64,000 bases of DNA from Candidatus Woodwardiibium gallinarum (GTDB lineage: Bacteria; Bacillota; Clostridia; Oscillospirales; CAG-382): positions 1 to 64,000 of the forward strand of contig CAJFRY010000017.1 of the NCBI GenBank assembly GCA_904419545.1, given 5' to 3'. The notes beneath the pieces were generated by a model that worked only from the letters and a program-made list of their open reading frames with translations, made no database searches and was not told the origin of the DNA. Both the position numbers and the translations under genes were made by a program. Positions within the stretch are counted from its first letter, which is position 1. Each line of letters starts with the position of its first letter. Shown in pieces: positions 32,370 through 40,811 of the stretch.

Positions 32370-32400
32370 TATGGTATACTTGCAAAGCAAGTATACCATA
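32370..32400. repeat. Perfect 14-bp palindrome with a 3-nt loop
   Basis: TATGGTATACTTGC (32370-32383), AAA, then its exact complement (32387-32400). It has no T-run, so it is not a standard terminator. It could be an operator, a cruciform or the end of a lost mobile element. Confidence 0.6.
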
Positions 32401-32585
32401 CCCGCAGGGTAAATAACCCATTCCGACAGGAACGGATATCGTTGTAAAAAACCACTCTTACCTTGGTAGACAAAAGAGGTTCCTTTCGTGTCTAGGAGGC
32501 CTAAAAGTGCACCAGCTTGATACCTTTTCACACAAACACCCAACTATCATTTGAGGCGCCCAACTAAAAAACAACTATACGGTTA

Positions 32586-32614
32586 TTGTTTTTCCTTTTC
32601 GCGCATTTTATAAT
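32586..32614 (+). promoter_or_regulatory. Promoter of the XRE/TPR-like regulator
   Basis: -35 TTGTTT (32586-32591), 17-bp spacer, -10 TATAAT (32609-32614). The start codon follows about 38 bp later. Confidence 0.75.
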
Positions 32615-32652
32615 ATAATTGTGGCCACGAAAACAACAAGAGAGGTTTTATT

Positions 32653-33732
32653 ATGAATATCTATTTTGCGGAAAAGCTGAAAAAGCTTCGAGCAGAGAAA
32701 AAAGTATCACAGGAAAAACTGGCACAGTATCTGGATGTTTCATCTCAGGCGGTAAGTAAATGGGAGACAGGAAACGCATACCCTGACATCACACTGCTTC
32801 CAGACCTGGCGCGCTTTTTCGGAGTTACGGTTGACGAGCTACTTTGCGTTGAGAAAATTGATGAAAAACGACTGTTCGACGAGTATTCTGAAAAGGCGGC
32901 GGACTTGTTCAGATCCGGTAACACCGCAGGCGCGCTCGCGCTATGGCAACAGGCGTACCGAAGTATGCCCAATAATATCGACGTTAAGGAAATGCTGATG
33001 TCTTCATACTTTGATACGGATCGTAAAAAGTATTTTAATGAGTTTTACGATCTTGCAATAGATATCTGCAACGAAAACGCTGAGGGAAAAGCATGGGCAA
33101 TGTATTACAAAGGTCAGGCGATTTCACAACTCGCTCGTGTTTTTGCGGAACGTGGAGAAACGGAGGAGGCGCAAAAATGGGCAAGAGAGTCGATCTCGAT
33201 TTTCAATTCTACGGAAATCATCGCTTCGATGATCGACATAGGCGAAGATTTGATCAACGATGTTGCATTCTGTACCTATTGGTTTTTGGAAGAACTATTT
33301 TATTTGGCATGTCGCATAGACGGAGATGACAGCATTGACCTTGGCATTGAATATAAGCAAAACTGCTTTAAGACCGTGGCAAAGATATTTGAAACAGTCT
33401 ATGAAAATGATGATACAGGTTTTGAACAGCTGCAGCATTTGTTTAATCTTCATCAAGGAATTGCTGAATACGAAGCAACAAAACAAGGCAACGAGTGTGT
33501 TATTAAGCATCACCTTGAACGTGCATTTGAGTGTTGCAAAAAGTCTATGGCAGTAAAAAAGCACAAACTGATTCATCCAATGCTGTACGGTTGGCAGACT
33601 TCTGATACTCCGAGCGATAACAAAAGTAATATTCGGTATTTGTCAGAACGCTTAAAACAGGATGTATATGATCCATATCGTCAGATAGATTGGTTTAAGA
33701 CTATTGAAGTTGATACAGCAAAACTTCTTTGA
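32653..33732 (+). CDS. XRE-family regulator with helical repeat sensor domain
   Basis: A 359-residue protein. Residues 1-70 are an XRE helix-turn-helix (KLKKLRAEKKVSQEKLAQYL, SSQAVSKWETGNAYPDI, FFGVTVDELL). The remaining 290 residues are alpha-helical and look like TPR-type repeats (AADLFRSGNTAGALALWQQA, then KAWAMYYKGQAISQLARVFA). The layout resembles Rgg/PlcR-like regulators that sense peptides or other ligands through a repeat domain. RBS AGAGAGG. The gene is less GC-rich than average and followed by a clear terminator, so it is a monocistronic unit. Its target is unknown. Confidence 0.85.
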   Translation: MNIYFAEKLKKLRAEKKVSQEKLAQYLDVSSQAVSKWETGNAYPDITLLPDLARFFGVTVDELLCVEKIDEKRLFDEYSEKAADLFRSGNTAGALALWQQAYRSMPNNIDVKEMLMSSYFDTDRKKYFNEFYDLAIDICNENAEGKAWAMYYKGQAISQLARVFAERGETEEAQKWARESISIFNSTEIIASMIDIGEDLINDVAFCTYWFLEELFYLACRIDGDDSIDLGIEYKQNCFKTVAKIFETVYENDDTGFEQLQHLFNLHQGIAEYEATKQGNECVIKHHLERAFECCKKSMAVKKHKLIHPMLYGWQTSDTPSDNKSNIRYLSERLKQDVYDPYRQIDWFKTIEVDTAKLL

Positions 33733-33768
33733 CCTTATCAAGGTCTGAATACGACAAACCCCTCTACG

Positions 33769-33806
33769 AAAACCTCTTTTGCCTTAGTAGACAAAAGAGG
33801 TTTTTT
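33769..33806 (+). terminator. Terminator after the XRE regulator
   Basis: AAAACCTCTTTTG (33769-33781) pairs with CAAAAGAGGTTTT (from 33792), ending in six T. The right arm and loop (tagacaaaagaggtt) also occur at about 32467-32482 before the same gene, without the left arm. Confidence 0.85.
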
Positions 33807-33809
33807 ACA

Positions 33810-33892
33810 TGGTGCGGGCGGCGGGACTTGAACCCGCACGCGTAAAGCACTGGTTTCTAAGACCAGCTTGTCTGCCATTCCAACACGCCCGC
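33810..33892 (-). tRNA. tRNA-Leu (anticodon TAG)
   Basis: Acceptor GCGGGCG/CGCCCGC, discriminator A and encoded CCA. The anticodon stem CTGGT/ACCAG holds the loop CTTAGAA, giving anticodon TAG for CUA codons. GGTTCAAGTCC forms the T-loop region, and an extended variable arm is present as expected for class II tRNA. Confidence 0.93.
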
Positions 33893-33975
33893 ACAGGATG
33901 CTTTTATTGTAACACCCAAAGCCCCGTTTGTCAATACGGATGACATTTTGACCGCTATTTTTCCTTCTTTGTTGC

Positions 33976-34004
33976 TTGCAATTTAACGTAATTTGTGCTA
34001 TAAT
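33976..34004 (+). promoter_or_regulatory. Promoter of nrdR
   Basis: -35 TTGCAA (33976-33981), 17-bp spacer, consensus -10 TATAAT (33999-34004), about 55 bp before the nrdR start codon. Confidence 0.8.
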
Positions 34005-34059
34005 GTAAATATAAGATTTCGCAATTTCTCCATATGGTTTCCGAAAGGACGGTTGTTCT

Positions 34060-34518
34060 ATGAAGTGTCCCGCCTGCGCGCATCCTGAAAGCAAGGTAAT
34101 CGATTCGCGCCCGTCTGCGGACGGCTCCTCCATCCGCCGGCGCCGCGAATGCCTGCACTGTCAAAAGCGCTTCACCACTTACGAAACGATCGAGACTGTG
34201 CCGATTACTGTTGTAAAAAAAGACAAATCACGCGAGAGCTTTGACCGCAACAAGGTGCTCAACAGCATCATCCGCGCCTGTGACAAGCGTCTGGTGACCC
34301 GCGGTGAAATGGATTCGGTGGTTTCTTCCATCGAGATGCAGCTTCAGAATTCCCTGCAGACCGAGATCCCCTCCTCCCGCATCGGTGAGATGGTGATGGA
34401 ACGGCTCAAGGATGTCGACGAAGTGGCCTACGTTCGATTCGCGTCGGTATACAGGCAGTTCAAGGATATCGACGCGTTTATGGATGAGTTGAACAGGCTG
34501 TTGGCCGAGAAGAAATAA
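34060..34518 (+). CDS. nrdR: Transcriptional repressor NrdR
   Basis: A 152-residue repressor of ribonucleotide reductase genes. The N-terminal zinc ribbon has [15 protein letters not shown] and [13 protein letters not shown] (two CxxC pairs). The ATP-cone follows ([20 protein letters not shown], then [12 protein letters not shown]) and senses ATP/dATP. The length is the family standard. No NrdR target gene is nearby, as is common. A CarD-like regulator follows after 51 bp and may share the transcript. Confidence 0.97.
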   Translation: MKCPACAHPESKVIDSRPSADGSSIRRRRECLHCQKRFTTYETIETVPITVVKKDKSRESFDRNKVLNSIIRACDKRLVTRGEMDSVVSSIEMQLQNSLQTEIPSSRIGEMVMERLKDVDEVAYVRFASVYRQFKDIDAFMDELNRLLAEKK

Positions 34519-34569
34519 CGCACTTTAACGGTACCATTGCGAGACGGTAAGAAAGAGAGGTCGACGGTG

Positions 34570-35076
34570 ATGTTTTTCAAGGGCGATACGATCGTATACG
34601 CCACCACGGGTGTCTGCGTGATTGACGACATCCGCGAACAGGCCTGCACCGGTGAGGTGCACACCTATTATGTGCTGCAGCCGGTATTCGACAGCAGCTC
34701 GAAGGTCTTTGCGCCGGTCGGCTCCTCCGAGCAAAAGATGCGCGCCGTGCTTACGGCCGGCGAAGCAGACGAGCTTGTCCGTACGCTTCCCGACGCTCCC
34801 GCCGAATGGATTGACAACGACAGCCGCCGCAAGGAGACGTTTTCTGCCATGCTGCGCTCGGGTGACCGCAGCGAGCTGGTGCGGCTGGTCAAAACGCTGC
34901 ATACGCACCGTTTGGAGCTGCAGCAGTGCGGCAGAAAGTTCCATCTGGCCGACGAACGTATGCTGCGTGACGCGGAACGCGTTTTGTTCGAGGAATTGGC
35001 CTATGCGCTGTCTATCCCGCCGGAAAGCGTGGGCGATTACCTGCGCGAGCACGCGAAAACGGCTGCGGTCGGCTGA
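34570..35076 (+). CDS. CarD-family transcriptional regulator
   Basis: A 168-residue protein. The N-terminal RNA-polymerase-interacting domain (Tudor-like) has FFKGDTIVYATTGVCVIDDI and TYYVLQPVFDSSSKVFAPVG, the CarD/TRCF-RID pattern. The C-terminal half is helical (DERMLRDAERVLFEELAYAL) and would contact DNA. CarD proteins stabilise open promoter complexes. ATG 34570 with AGAGAGG upstream is chosen over an earlier in-frame start. It follows nrdR on the same strand. Confidence 0.92.
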   Translation: MFFKGDTIVYATTGVCVIDDIREQACTGEVHTYYVLQPVFDSSSKVFAPVGSSEQKMRAVLTAGEADELVRTLPDAPAEWIDNDSRRKETFSAMLRSGDRSELVRLVKTLHTHRLELQQCGRKFHLADERMLRDAERVLFEELAYALSIPPESVGDYLREHAKTAAVG

Positions 35077-35138
35077 TATTGCCGAATCGCCGGCCAAAGC
35101 CGACCAATGGCACACGCAGAAAAAATTTCAAAAAGGGC

Positions 35139-35167
35139 TTGATTTTATCACGCGGCTGGTGTATAAT
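35139..35167 (+). promoter_or_regulatory. Promoter of tRNA-Val
   Basis: -35 TTGATT (35139-35144), 17-bp spacer, consensus -10 TATAAT (35162-35167). The mature tRNA begins 49 bp later. Confidence 0.8.
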
Positions 35168-35215
35168 AACGCCAGTCGCCCGCTATGGCGATAAAACGGA
35201 AAAACCAAGATAAGC

Positions 35216-35292
35216 GGAGGCATAGCTCAGTTGGTCAGAGCGCACGGTTCACATCCGTGAGGTCGCAGGTTCGAGCCCTGCTGTCTCCACCA
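35216..35292 (+). tRNA. tRNA-Val (anticodon CAC)
   Basis: Acceptor GGAGGCA/TGTCTCC (one G-U), with encoded ACCA end. D-arm TAGCTCAGTTGGTCAGAGC, anticodon stem CACGG/CCGTG with loop TTCACAT (anticodon CAC), and T-arm GCAGGTTCGAGCCCTGC. A cloverleaf of 77 nt including CCA. Confidence 0.94.
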
Positions 35293-35517
35293 TAGGAAAA
35301 CACCATCGCAATCCGAACCCATAAAGTTTGGTTTGGGCGGTGTTTTTGTTATAACCTCCGCATTCAAGCGGTTGGATAGACTTTGAAATCATAAAGTTTG
35401 TTCGGATGCAAAATCTTAAAAGGTTGAAAAACAAATGATCCGAACTGCCTGATTTGATTGATGATACGATACATCAAATGCGATTGATATTCGATATCAT
35501 AAGAGGTAGGTACCGCT

Positions 35518-36072
35518 ATGACTATTGAAACAGAAAGACTGTACCTGCGTCCTTTTCTTGAAAGCGATGCGGCGGATGTATTTGAATATTTAAGCAAACC
35601 GGCGGCAAACTGTTTTTCCGATATGAAATTGCACTCGATTGAGGAAGCCAAAGAAGAAATGAAGCGGAGAGCCGGCGAAACCGAATATTATTTTGCCATC
35701 GTTTTGAAAGATTCAAATAAAGTTATCGGTGAAATAGTTGCTTATCCGGAACATAGTGAAGCTCACGATAAACGCTCACCCTCAGACACTTTCAGTCCTT
35801 GCTGGATGCTGAATGCTGCCTATCGGGGAAAAGGTTATGCGTATGAAGCGGCTCGCGCTTTTTTCGATTACCTGTTTGAGGTGAAAGAAGCAAGACGCAT
35901 ATATGCTTATACCGAGGATTATAATCTATCGAGCCAACGTCTTTGTGAAAAGCTGGGTATGCGTCGGGAAGGACTGTTTAAGGAGTTTGTATCCTTTGTA
36001 AAGAACCCGAACGGCACGCCTCACTATGAAAATACCATCCAGTATGCCATTCTGAAAAAGGAATGGTCTTGA
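35518..36072 (+). CDS. GNAT-family N-acetyltransferase (RimJ/RimL type)
   Basis: A 184-residue acetyltransferase. MTIETERLYLRPFLESDAAD is the standard opening of RimJ/RimL-like GNAT proteins. The acetyl-CoA site is seen in LNAAYRGKGYAYEAARAFFD (R-G-K-G-Y), and TEDYNLSSQRLCEKLGMRRE is the conserved C-terminal motif. Substrates in the family are protein N-termini, small amines or antibiotics; nothing here selects one. The start follows AAGAGGTAGG. It is a single-gene unit between tRNA-Val and an LD-carboxypeptidase. Confidence 0.92.
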   Translation: MTIETERLYLRPFLESDAADVFEYLSKPAANCFSDMKLHSIEEAKEEMKRRAGETEYYFAIVLKDSNKVIGEIVAYPEHSEAHDKRSPSDTFSPCWMLNAAYRGKGYAYEAARAFFDYLFEVKEARRIYAYTEDYNLSSQRLCEKLGMRREGLFKEFVSFVKNPNGTPHYENTIQYAILKKEWS

Positions 36073-36395
36073 CGGATTTCAGTTTTTGAACCATATACAA
36101 TTCAAATCTTCCTTGGTCCCCAAAAGTATTTTCGTTATCCCCGCTTTTGCTCTGATTTGAATACACGAGACATCTCGCATAATCCCGTGATTAACCGTTG
36201 CAGGATGCATAAAAATCTTGTTCGATGCAGGGGCGTTACGACGGAGGTATTATACTGTTTTTTCCCCCGAAGCTCTTAAAAGAGAAGACGTATATCGCCA
36301 CAGCGACCATTTTCGGACAGATTGTCCGGTGCAATCCGGATAGCTGCACATCCGCCTTTCAAACGGTAATTCCCTGAAATTGGAGGCAGAATATA
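36073..36395. other. Intergenic, no gene
   Basis: No ORF or recognisable structured RNA. It contains the leader of the LD-carboxypeptidase gene (TTGGAGG just before 36396). Confidence 0.5.
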
Positions 36396-37301
36396 ATGAT
36401 TAAACCGAAGAAGTTGAAATACGGCGACACAATCGGTATCCTCGCGCCCTGTTTGTCGTGCAGTCCGGAGCAGATACAGGCGCCGGCCGAAACACTGCGC
36501 GGACTGGGCTTTCAGGTCCGGCTGTCCGAGCACCTGTTTTCCAACACCTGCGGATTCGCCGGCAGCATCGAGGAACGCGCGGCGGATTTCAACGCCATGA
36601 TTGCGGACGACAGCGTTCAAATGCTGCTGTTCGGCGGCGGCGAGGTCAGCAACGAGCTTTTGCCGTACATTGACTATGCCCTTATACGGGAGCACCCGAA
36701 GCTCATTTGCAGCTACAGCGACAGCACGACGCTGCTCAACGCAATCCATTTTATGTGCGGACTGCCCGTGTTTTACGGTGCATCGGTCCGCACGTTCGGA
36801 AATCTTACCGACTACAACCGGCAGGCATTTGAAAGCATCCTGATGGATACCGGACATACATATCGAAAATCCGCCCCGTGGAAAACCATCTGCGCCGGAA
36901 AATGCGAGGGCGTGTTGGCCGGCGGCTATTTGGCGAATTACGCGGCACTGTATGGTCTGGATTATTACCGTGAGACGCCGGAGGATGCCTGTCTCCTGTT
37001 CATCGAAGACCACGAAATGTTCAGCTCGCCCGCAATTGTAGCCAAATGGTTTGCCAATCTGGAGCATCGGGGTGTATTTCGCAAAGCGGTCGGATTGCTG
37101 TTCGGGCATTATTCGGAAAGCGTTCCGGACGCAGTTGATGAAATCCTGTACAGAACCGGCAGGAAATACGGCATTCCCGTCGTCCGGTGCGAAGATTTCG
37201 GACACGGGCTGAACAACGCCATTCTGCCCATCGGCATCCCTGCAAGGCTGGACACGGAGCAGGACACTTTTGAATTGCTGGAAAGCGGCGTCAGCGAATA
37301 A
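36396..37301 (+). CDS. LD-carboxypeptidase (peptidase S66, MccF-like)
   Basis: A 301-residue S66 serine peptidase. Typical parts are GDTIGILAPC at the start, LLFGGGEVSNELLPYID, ICSYSDSTTLLNAIHF with the nucleophile Ser (YSD), GVLAGGYLANYAALYG, LLFIEDHEM with the catalytic Glu, and LLFGHYSE with the catalytic His. The family trims L,D-peptide bonds in recycled murein peptides or inactivates microcin C-like compounds (MccF); the MccF branch fits the motif forms. RBS TTGGAGG. It is cytosolic, with no signal peptide. Confidence 0.9.
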   Translation: MIKPKKLKYGDTIGILAPCLSCSPEQIQAPAETLRGLGFQVRLSEHLFSNTCGFAGSIEERAADFNAMIADDSVQMLLFGGGEVSNELLPYIDYALIREHPKLICSYSDSTTLLNAIHFMCGLPVFYGASVRTFGNLTDYNRQAFESILMDTGHTYRKSAPWKTICAGKCEGVLAGGYLANYAALYGLDYYRETPEDACLLFIEDHEMFSSPAIVAKWFANLEHRGVFRKAVGLLFGHYSESVPDAVDEILYRTGRKYGIPVVRCEDFGHGLNNAILPIGIPARLDTEQDTFELLESGVSE

Positions 37302-37349
37302 AGCGGCAGCCGTTCCCGACAGCTTTGCAAACGAAGCTGCATAAATATT

Positions 37350-37642
37350 GTGCAGACGGCAATCCGAGCTTGGCTTTTCGCCGGAAGCCTGTTTCAGCAG
37401 GAGCCGGACGACACGCATGAGCGGCTCGGCGTGAAACGGTACGAGCTGCTGCATACCATTTTGAACGTGCCGAACCGTGCGGCAAAAGCCGCGGAAAAGG
37501 ATATCAGGGAATCCATTAAAAGCGGTGCAGAATCAAAACTTTCGATGCTTTCGGAGAATTCGCAAAGCAAATATGAATCGCTGACCGCCCTGCCGCGTTT
37601 GACGCGTTTTTGAATGGAGCCGTTCAAGCAGAAATGGAATGA
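37350..37642 (+). pseudogene. Frameshifted small gene of unknown function
   Basis: The frame from 37350 encodes LFQQEPDDTHERLGVKRYEL, then LLHTILNVPNRAAKAAEKDI and SKYESLTALP, a helical, well-coded stretch. It should continue after about 37600 in the next frame as FDAFLNGAVQAEME to the TGA at 37642, but the present frame gives LTRF and a stop. A one-base indel near CCGCGTTTGAC is likely. There is no known family. Confidence 0.45.
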
Positions 37643-37734
37643 AAAACGTCTTTGATTCAACGACCGCTTGCTGTTCCGGCAGACGATTTTACGGTATACT
37701 ATTCGCACAAACGGAAACGAAAGGCGGATATGAA

Positions 37735-38592
37735 ATGTTTGATATGCAGCAGGTAGGAAGCCGTATTTCCAAGCTGAGAAAATCGATCGGTATCACGCAG
37801 ACCGGGCTGGCGGACCGGCTGGGGATCAGCTTTCAAGCGGTCTCCAACTGGGAAAGAGGCGTCAGTATGCCGGACATTTCCAAGCTGAAGGAGCTCTCGG
37901 AAATCTTCGGTGTCACCGTCGACGAAATCCTCGGAGGCGGAACGCACAGCGAGCTCGTGCGGGAACTGATTGAAAAGCAGCCTGTAAGGAAAGCCACCCG
38001 CGAGGAGATTGAGGAAATTGCCCCGATCCTGCACGAAGCTCAAGTGGAAACGCTTTTGAACGGCTCGGACAGATGCGAAGCGGACATAGACATGGTCGCT
38101 TCGCTCGCTCCGTATTTAAGTCAGGCATATATCGACCGATACGCCCTGTCACTACTGAACAAATACAACACATTCCGGGCAATCGGAAGAATCGCCCCCT
38201 TTGTCAGCACCTCCGTATTGGAGGAAAAGGCGGCAGAGCTCGTAAAACGGTCCGGCAGCCTGGATGTCTTAGAGCCTGTTATGCCATTTCTCAGCAGCGA
38301 GCTGCTTGACCGGCTTGCAGATGCCTTCTATGAAAAAAACGGCAGCCTGTCTTCTCTGTCGCCGATTCTCCCCTTTATCAGCACCGCAAAATGCAACGCG
38401 TTCACAGAACTGGCTTATCGGGAGCACGGGCCGGCTGGCGCCGCACAACTTGCGCCGTTCGCCGGCACGGAGACACTGAACCGCATCGCCGCAGAAACGC
38501 TGGAAAAAGAAGGAATTGCCGCTCTGACGCCCCTCCTGCCCTTTATCGACAGCCGGATACTCGAGGATTTCCTGAACAACCGCACCCATTAA
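37735..38592 (+). CDS. XRE-family transcriptional regulator
   Basis: A 285-residue protein. The N-terminal XRE helix-turn-helix (SRISKLRKSIGITQTGLADR, SFQAVSNWERGVSMPDI, IFGVTVDEILGGG) is followed by a C-terminal region of repeated short helices built on SL-x-P-[FI]-[LVI] units (ASLAPYLSQAYIDRY, IAPFVSTSVLEEKA, VMPFLSSELLDRLA, ILPFISTAKCNA, LAPFAGTETLNRIA, LLPFIDSRILEDFL). These form six to seven copies of a roughly 30-residue helical repeat. Such C-terminal repeats are found in Clostridia regulators of unknown signal. ATG 37735 has AAAGGCGG upstream, and a good terminator follows. Confidence 0.85.
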   Translation: MFDMQQVGSRISKLRKSIGITQTGLADRLGISFQAVSNWERGVSMPDISKLKELSEIFGVTVDEILGGGTHSELVRELIEKQPVRKATREEIEEIAPILHEAQVETLLNGSDRCEADIDMVASLAPYLSQAYIDRYALSLLNKYNTFRAIGRIAPFVSTSVLEEKAAELVKRSGSLDVLEPVMPFLSSELLDRLADAFYEKNGSLSSLSPILPFISTAKCNAFTELAYREHGPAGAAQLAPFAGTETLNRIAAETLEKEGIAALTPLLPFIDSRILEDFLNNRTH

Positions 38593-38623
38593 AGAATTGT
38601 TTATCGGCAAAAAAACAAAAAAC

Positions 38624-38668
38624 GCCTGTGGGCGGGAAGCGCTGAGCTGCCCGACCACAGGCATTTTT
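38624..38668 (+). terminator. Terminator after the XRE regulator
   Basis: GCCTGTGG (38624-38631) pairs with CCACAGGC (38655-38662), followed by ATTTTT. A run of A before the stem makes it bidirectional in principle. Confidence 0.75.
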
Positions 38669-38700
38669 AAGCTCCAAAGCGGCGCGCAACAATCCATTGC

Positions 38701-38729
38701 TTGCTTTTTCATTCCTTTTGTGTTACACT
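38701..38729 (+). promoter_or_regulatory. Promoter of the 74-residue membrane protein, with leader hairpin
   Basis: -35 TTGCTT (38701-38706), 17-bp spacer, -10 TACACT (38724-38729). The leader of about 165 nt contains a perfect 12-bp stem, GTCGGGAATACG (38744-38755) with its complement (38780-38791). Confidence 0.6.
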
Positions 38730-38900
38730 CACGCACAGGAAAGGTCGGGAATACGTCTGATGGACAGCCGTTTTGCCGTCGTATTCCCGACCATCGAAAT
38801 CAACCGCAGCCCCGCATCTCCAAACATCCATCGCGGAAGGCGGGGATCGTCTCCTCAGCAAAAAGAACCAGCTAAGAAAATATTGAAAGGTGTGAATGAA

Positions 38901-39125
38901 ATGATAGGTAAGCTGTTCAAACTGCTGCTCGGCATTCTTCTTTTGCCGTTCCTGTTCGCAGCCGGCGTCGTGCTGTCGCTTATGGTTCTGTTTTCCGTTA
39001 TGGGATTCACAGGAATCGTATTCGGCCTTCTGCTGACAATCGCCTGTATTGCATTGGCAGGCGCCCTTTTTGTCGCGCCGGTCGCCGTTTTTTTCAAAGC
39101 TTTCAGGAACAAAAAGAAAGCCTGA
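38901..39125 (+). CDS. Small two-helix membrane protein
   Basis: A 74-residue protein with two long hydrophobic segments (LLLGILLLPFLFAAGVVLSL and FGLLLTIACIALAGALFVAP) and a basic C-terminal end (FKAFRNKKKA). ATG 38901 is chosen with GAAAGGTG upstream; an earlier in-frame start exists but the extra part is polar and unlike a gene. The function is unknown; such proteins are common in Clostridia. It has its own promoter and a structured leader. Confidence 0.6.
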   Translation: MIGKLFKLLLGILLLPFLFAAGVVLSLMVLFSVMGFTGIVFGLLLTIACIALAGALFVAPVAVFFKAFRNKKKA

Positions 39126-39281
39126 ACACAGCCGCGCCCTCTGTACAACGGCTCGCAGCGCCCAGCAAGCGTGGCGTTGCACGTTGTGCGAAAGCCGTCT
39201 GCACTTAAAAAGCAGCGCCTGCTTTTCACTCCTCTCTACGATATAATAAAAACAAACCCACATAGAAACGGCGTAAAACTT

Positions 39282-40811
39282 ATGCTTGAAAAGAAGCTGC
39301 TCGCCGGCGTTCCTCCGCTGCGTTACGGCGACCCGTCGGCTGTCTGTTATATCGGCGCGGCGCAGCGGCTATTGGAAGCGCTCGGCGAGACGGTCGGACA
39401 GGACGAGCTGTTCGCCCTATGCGGCGCCGGCTTATGTTTTCCGTGGGGCTTCGGCACCTGCTGCGACGAAGTTGGTATCATCCCGGAAATTCCCACGCGC
39501 ACGTTCGCGGCTTTTGGCTATGAGAGCGAATATCTGACCGGCGGGACGCTGGCGGACAAATCGGCGGTCCTTGCTAAAATCCGTGCTTCCATCGACGCGG
39601 GACGGCCGGTGATCGGCTTCGGCATCACGGTCAAAACGCCGATGGCCTGTCTGATCGTCGGCTGCGACGGCAACGGCCTGTATACGCGCGCCTTCCGGCC
39701 GCCGGCAAGACAGACCGAAAGCGGCGAGATGCCGTTTTATTCCGCTGACTGGTATGAAAACTGCGCGGGACTGCTGTTCGCCGGCGCGAAAACCGGGGAC
39801 CGGCTGACCGGCGGCGCGGCCTATGCATGCGTCACCGACTGGGCACGGATATTCCGCAGTTACAGCCTGCCGGTCATGGCGGCGGGGAAGCCCGTCTACG
39901 TCGGGCAGCGCGCATTCGGCCGAATGACCGAATGGCTCCTGGACGACACGCAGTGGCAGACCCCGCAGCAGGACGGCAAAGAGATGTTCCTCAAGCAATG
40001 CGGTCTGCTGCTGTTCGCGCATTACCGTTGGCAGCTCGGCCTTTACCTGCGCCGGCTGGAGGATGGATGTCCCGGGACAGTGCCTGCCGCGGTATTCGAA
40101 ACGCTCGAGCGCATCGGAGCCGCCGTTCCGGGCGCGCACGTATCCGATTTGTGGCTGCACGAGGCGGTCGACCCTGCGCTGGTAGATTTTTCGGCAATGC
40201 GCAGCCGTCCTTTGCGCGAAAAGACGGCTGAATATGTCCAGCGTCTCAAGGCGCTGGACGACGAGCTGCTCTGGTCGTTTGTCCCGCCCGCCACGGCGCA
40301 GGACAGGCCGCCGGATGCACTTGTATGCGAATCCTTTGCATACCGCCGCATCGGAAAAGTACGTTTTATCGGCATTGACGCCTGGCGCACCAACGAGGAA
40401 TGGGACGCACTTTGGGCACGCAGCGACGCATTTTTTACAACGCTGGACGCGATGACGCCGAGATACGGCGCCGGTATCTCCGAGCCGTGCGCGATGATGC
40501 ACCACAACGGACGCGAGGTGGACAGCGAAAATCACTACCTTGTCGGCCGCTTTTTCCGTGCGGATACGCCCGTACCCGAGGGATTCGATTTCTACGACGT
40601 GCCGACCGAGCGGGCAGCCTATGCGATTTTCACCTGCGAGGGCTTCGACGGTGACCGCTGGGCGGCCTACTACCGGACACGCGACCGGGTCCTCCGCGAC
40701 GGGGTGCCCATCCCCTACCCGCAGCGCTACTGGCACGCGGAAGTCTGCACCGACGGCATACCGCGCAAGGGACGTTTTCGAATGGGATATCTATTTTCCG
40801 TAAGCGAATAG
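39282..40811 (+). CDS. BtrH N-terminal domain / GyrI-like domain fusion protein
   Basis: A 509-residue cytosolic protein. Residues 1-330 resemble the butirosin-biosynthesis BtrH N-terminal domain (papain-like fold that moves acyl groups), with SAVCYIGAAQRLLEALGE (candidate Cys), LCGAGLCFPWGFG and IDAGRPVIGFGI. DUF4872-like helices follow. Residues about 350-509 resemble a GyrI-like / AraC effector-binding domain (YRRIGKVRFIGIDAW, FDFYDVPTERAAYAIFTCEG, YWHAEVC). The combination suggests binding of a small ligand by the C-terminal domain with an acyl-transfer or peptidase-like N-terminal domain. -10 TATAAT at about 39242. No antibiotic-synthesis genes are nearby. Confidence 0.7.
   Translation: MLEKKLLAGVPPLRYGDPSAVCYIGAAQRLLEALGETVGQDELFALCGAGLCFPWGFGTCCDEVGIIPEIPTRTFAAFGYESEYLTGGTLADKSAVLAKIRASIDAGRPVIGFGITVKTPMACLIVGCDGNGLYTRAFRPPARQTESGEMPFYSADWYENCAGLLFAGAKTGDRLTGGAAYACVTDWARIFRSYSLPVMAAGKPVYVGQRAFGRMTEWLLDDTQWQTPQQDGKEMFLKQCGLLLFAHYRWQLGLYLRRLEDGCPGTVPAAVFETLERIGAAVPGAHVSDLWLHEAVDPALVDFSAMRSRPLREKTAEYVQRLKALDDELLWSFVPPATAQDRPPDALVCESFAYRRIGKVRFIGIDAWRTNEEWDALWARSDAFFTTLDAMTPRYGAGISEPCAMMHHNGREVDSENHYLVGRFFRADTPVPEGFDFYDVPTERAAYAIFTCEGFDGDRWAAYYRTRDRVLRDGVPIPYPQRYWHAEVCTDGIPRKGRFRMGYLFSVSE

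Noticed and set aside
33738-34133. Open frame on the minus strand covering tRNA-Leu
   Set aside because: It reads through the tRNA and its translation is the typical artefact of tRNA genes.
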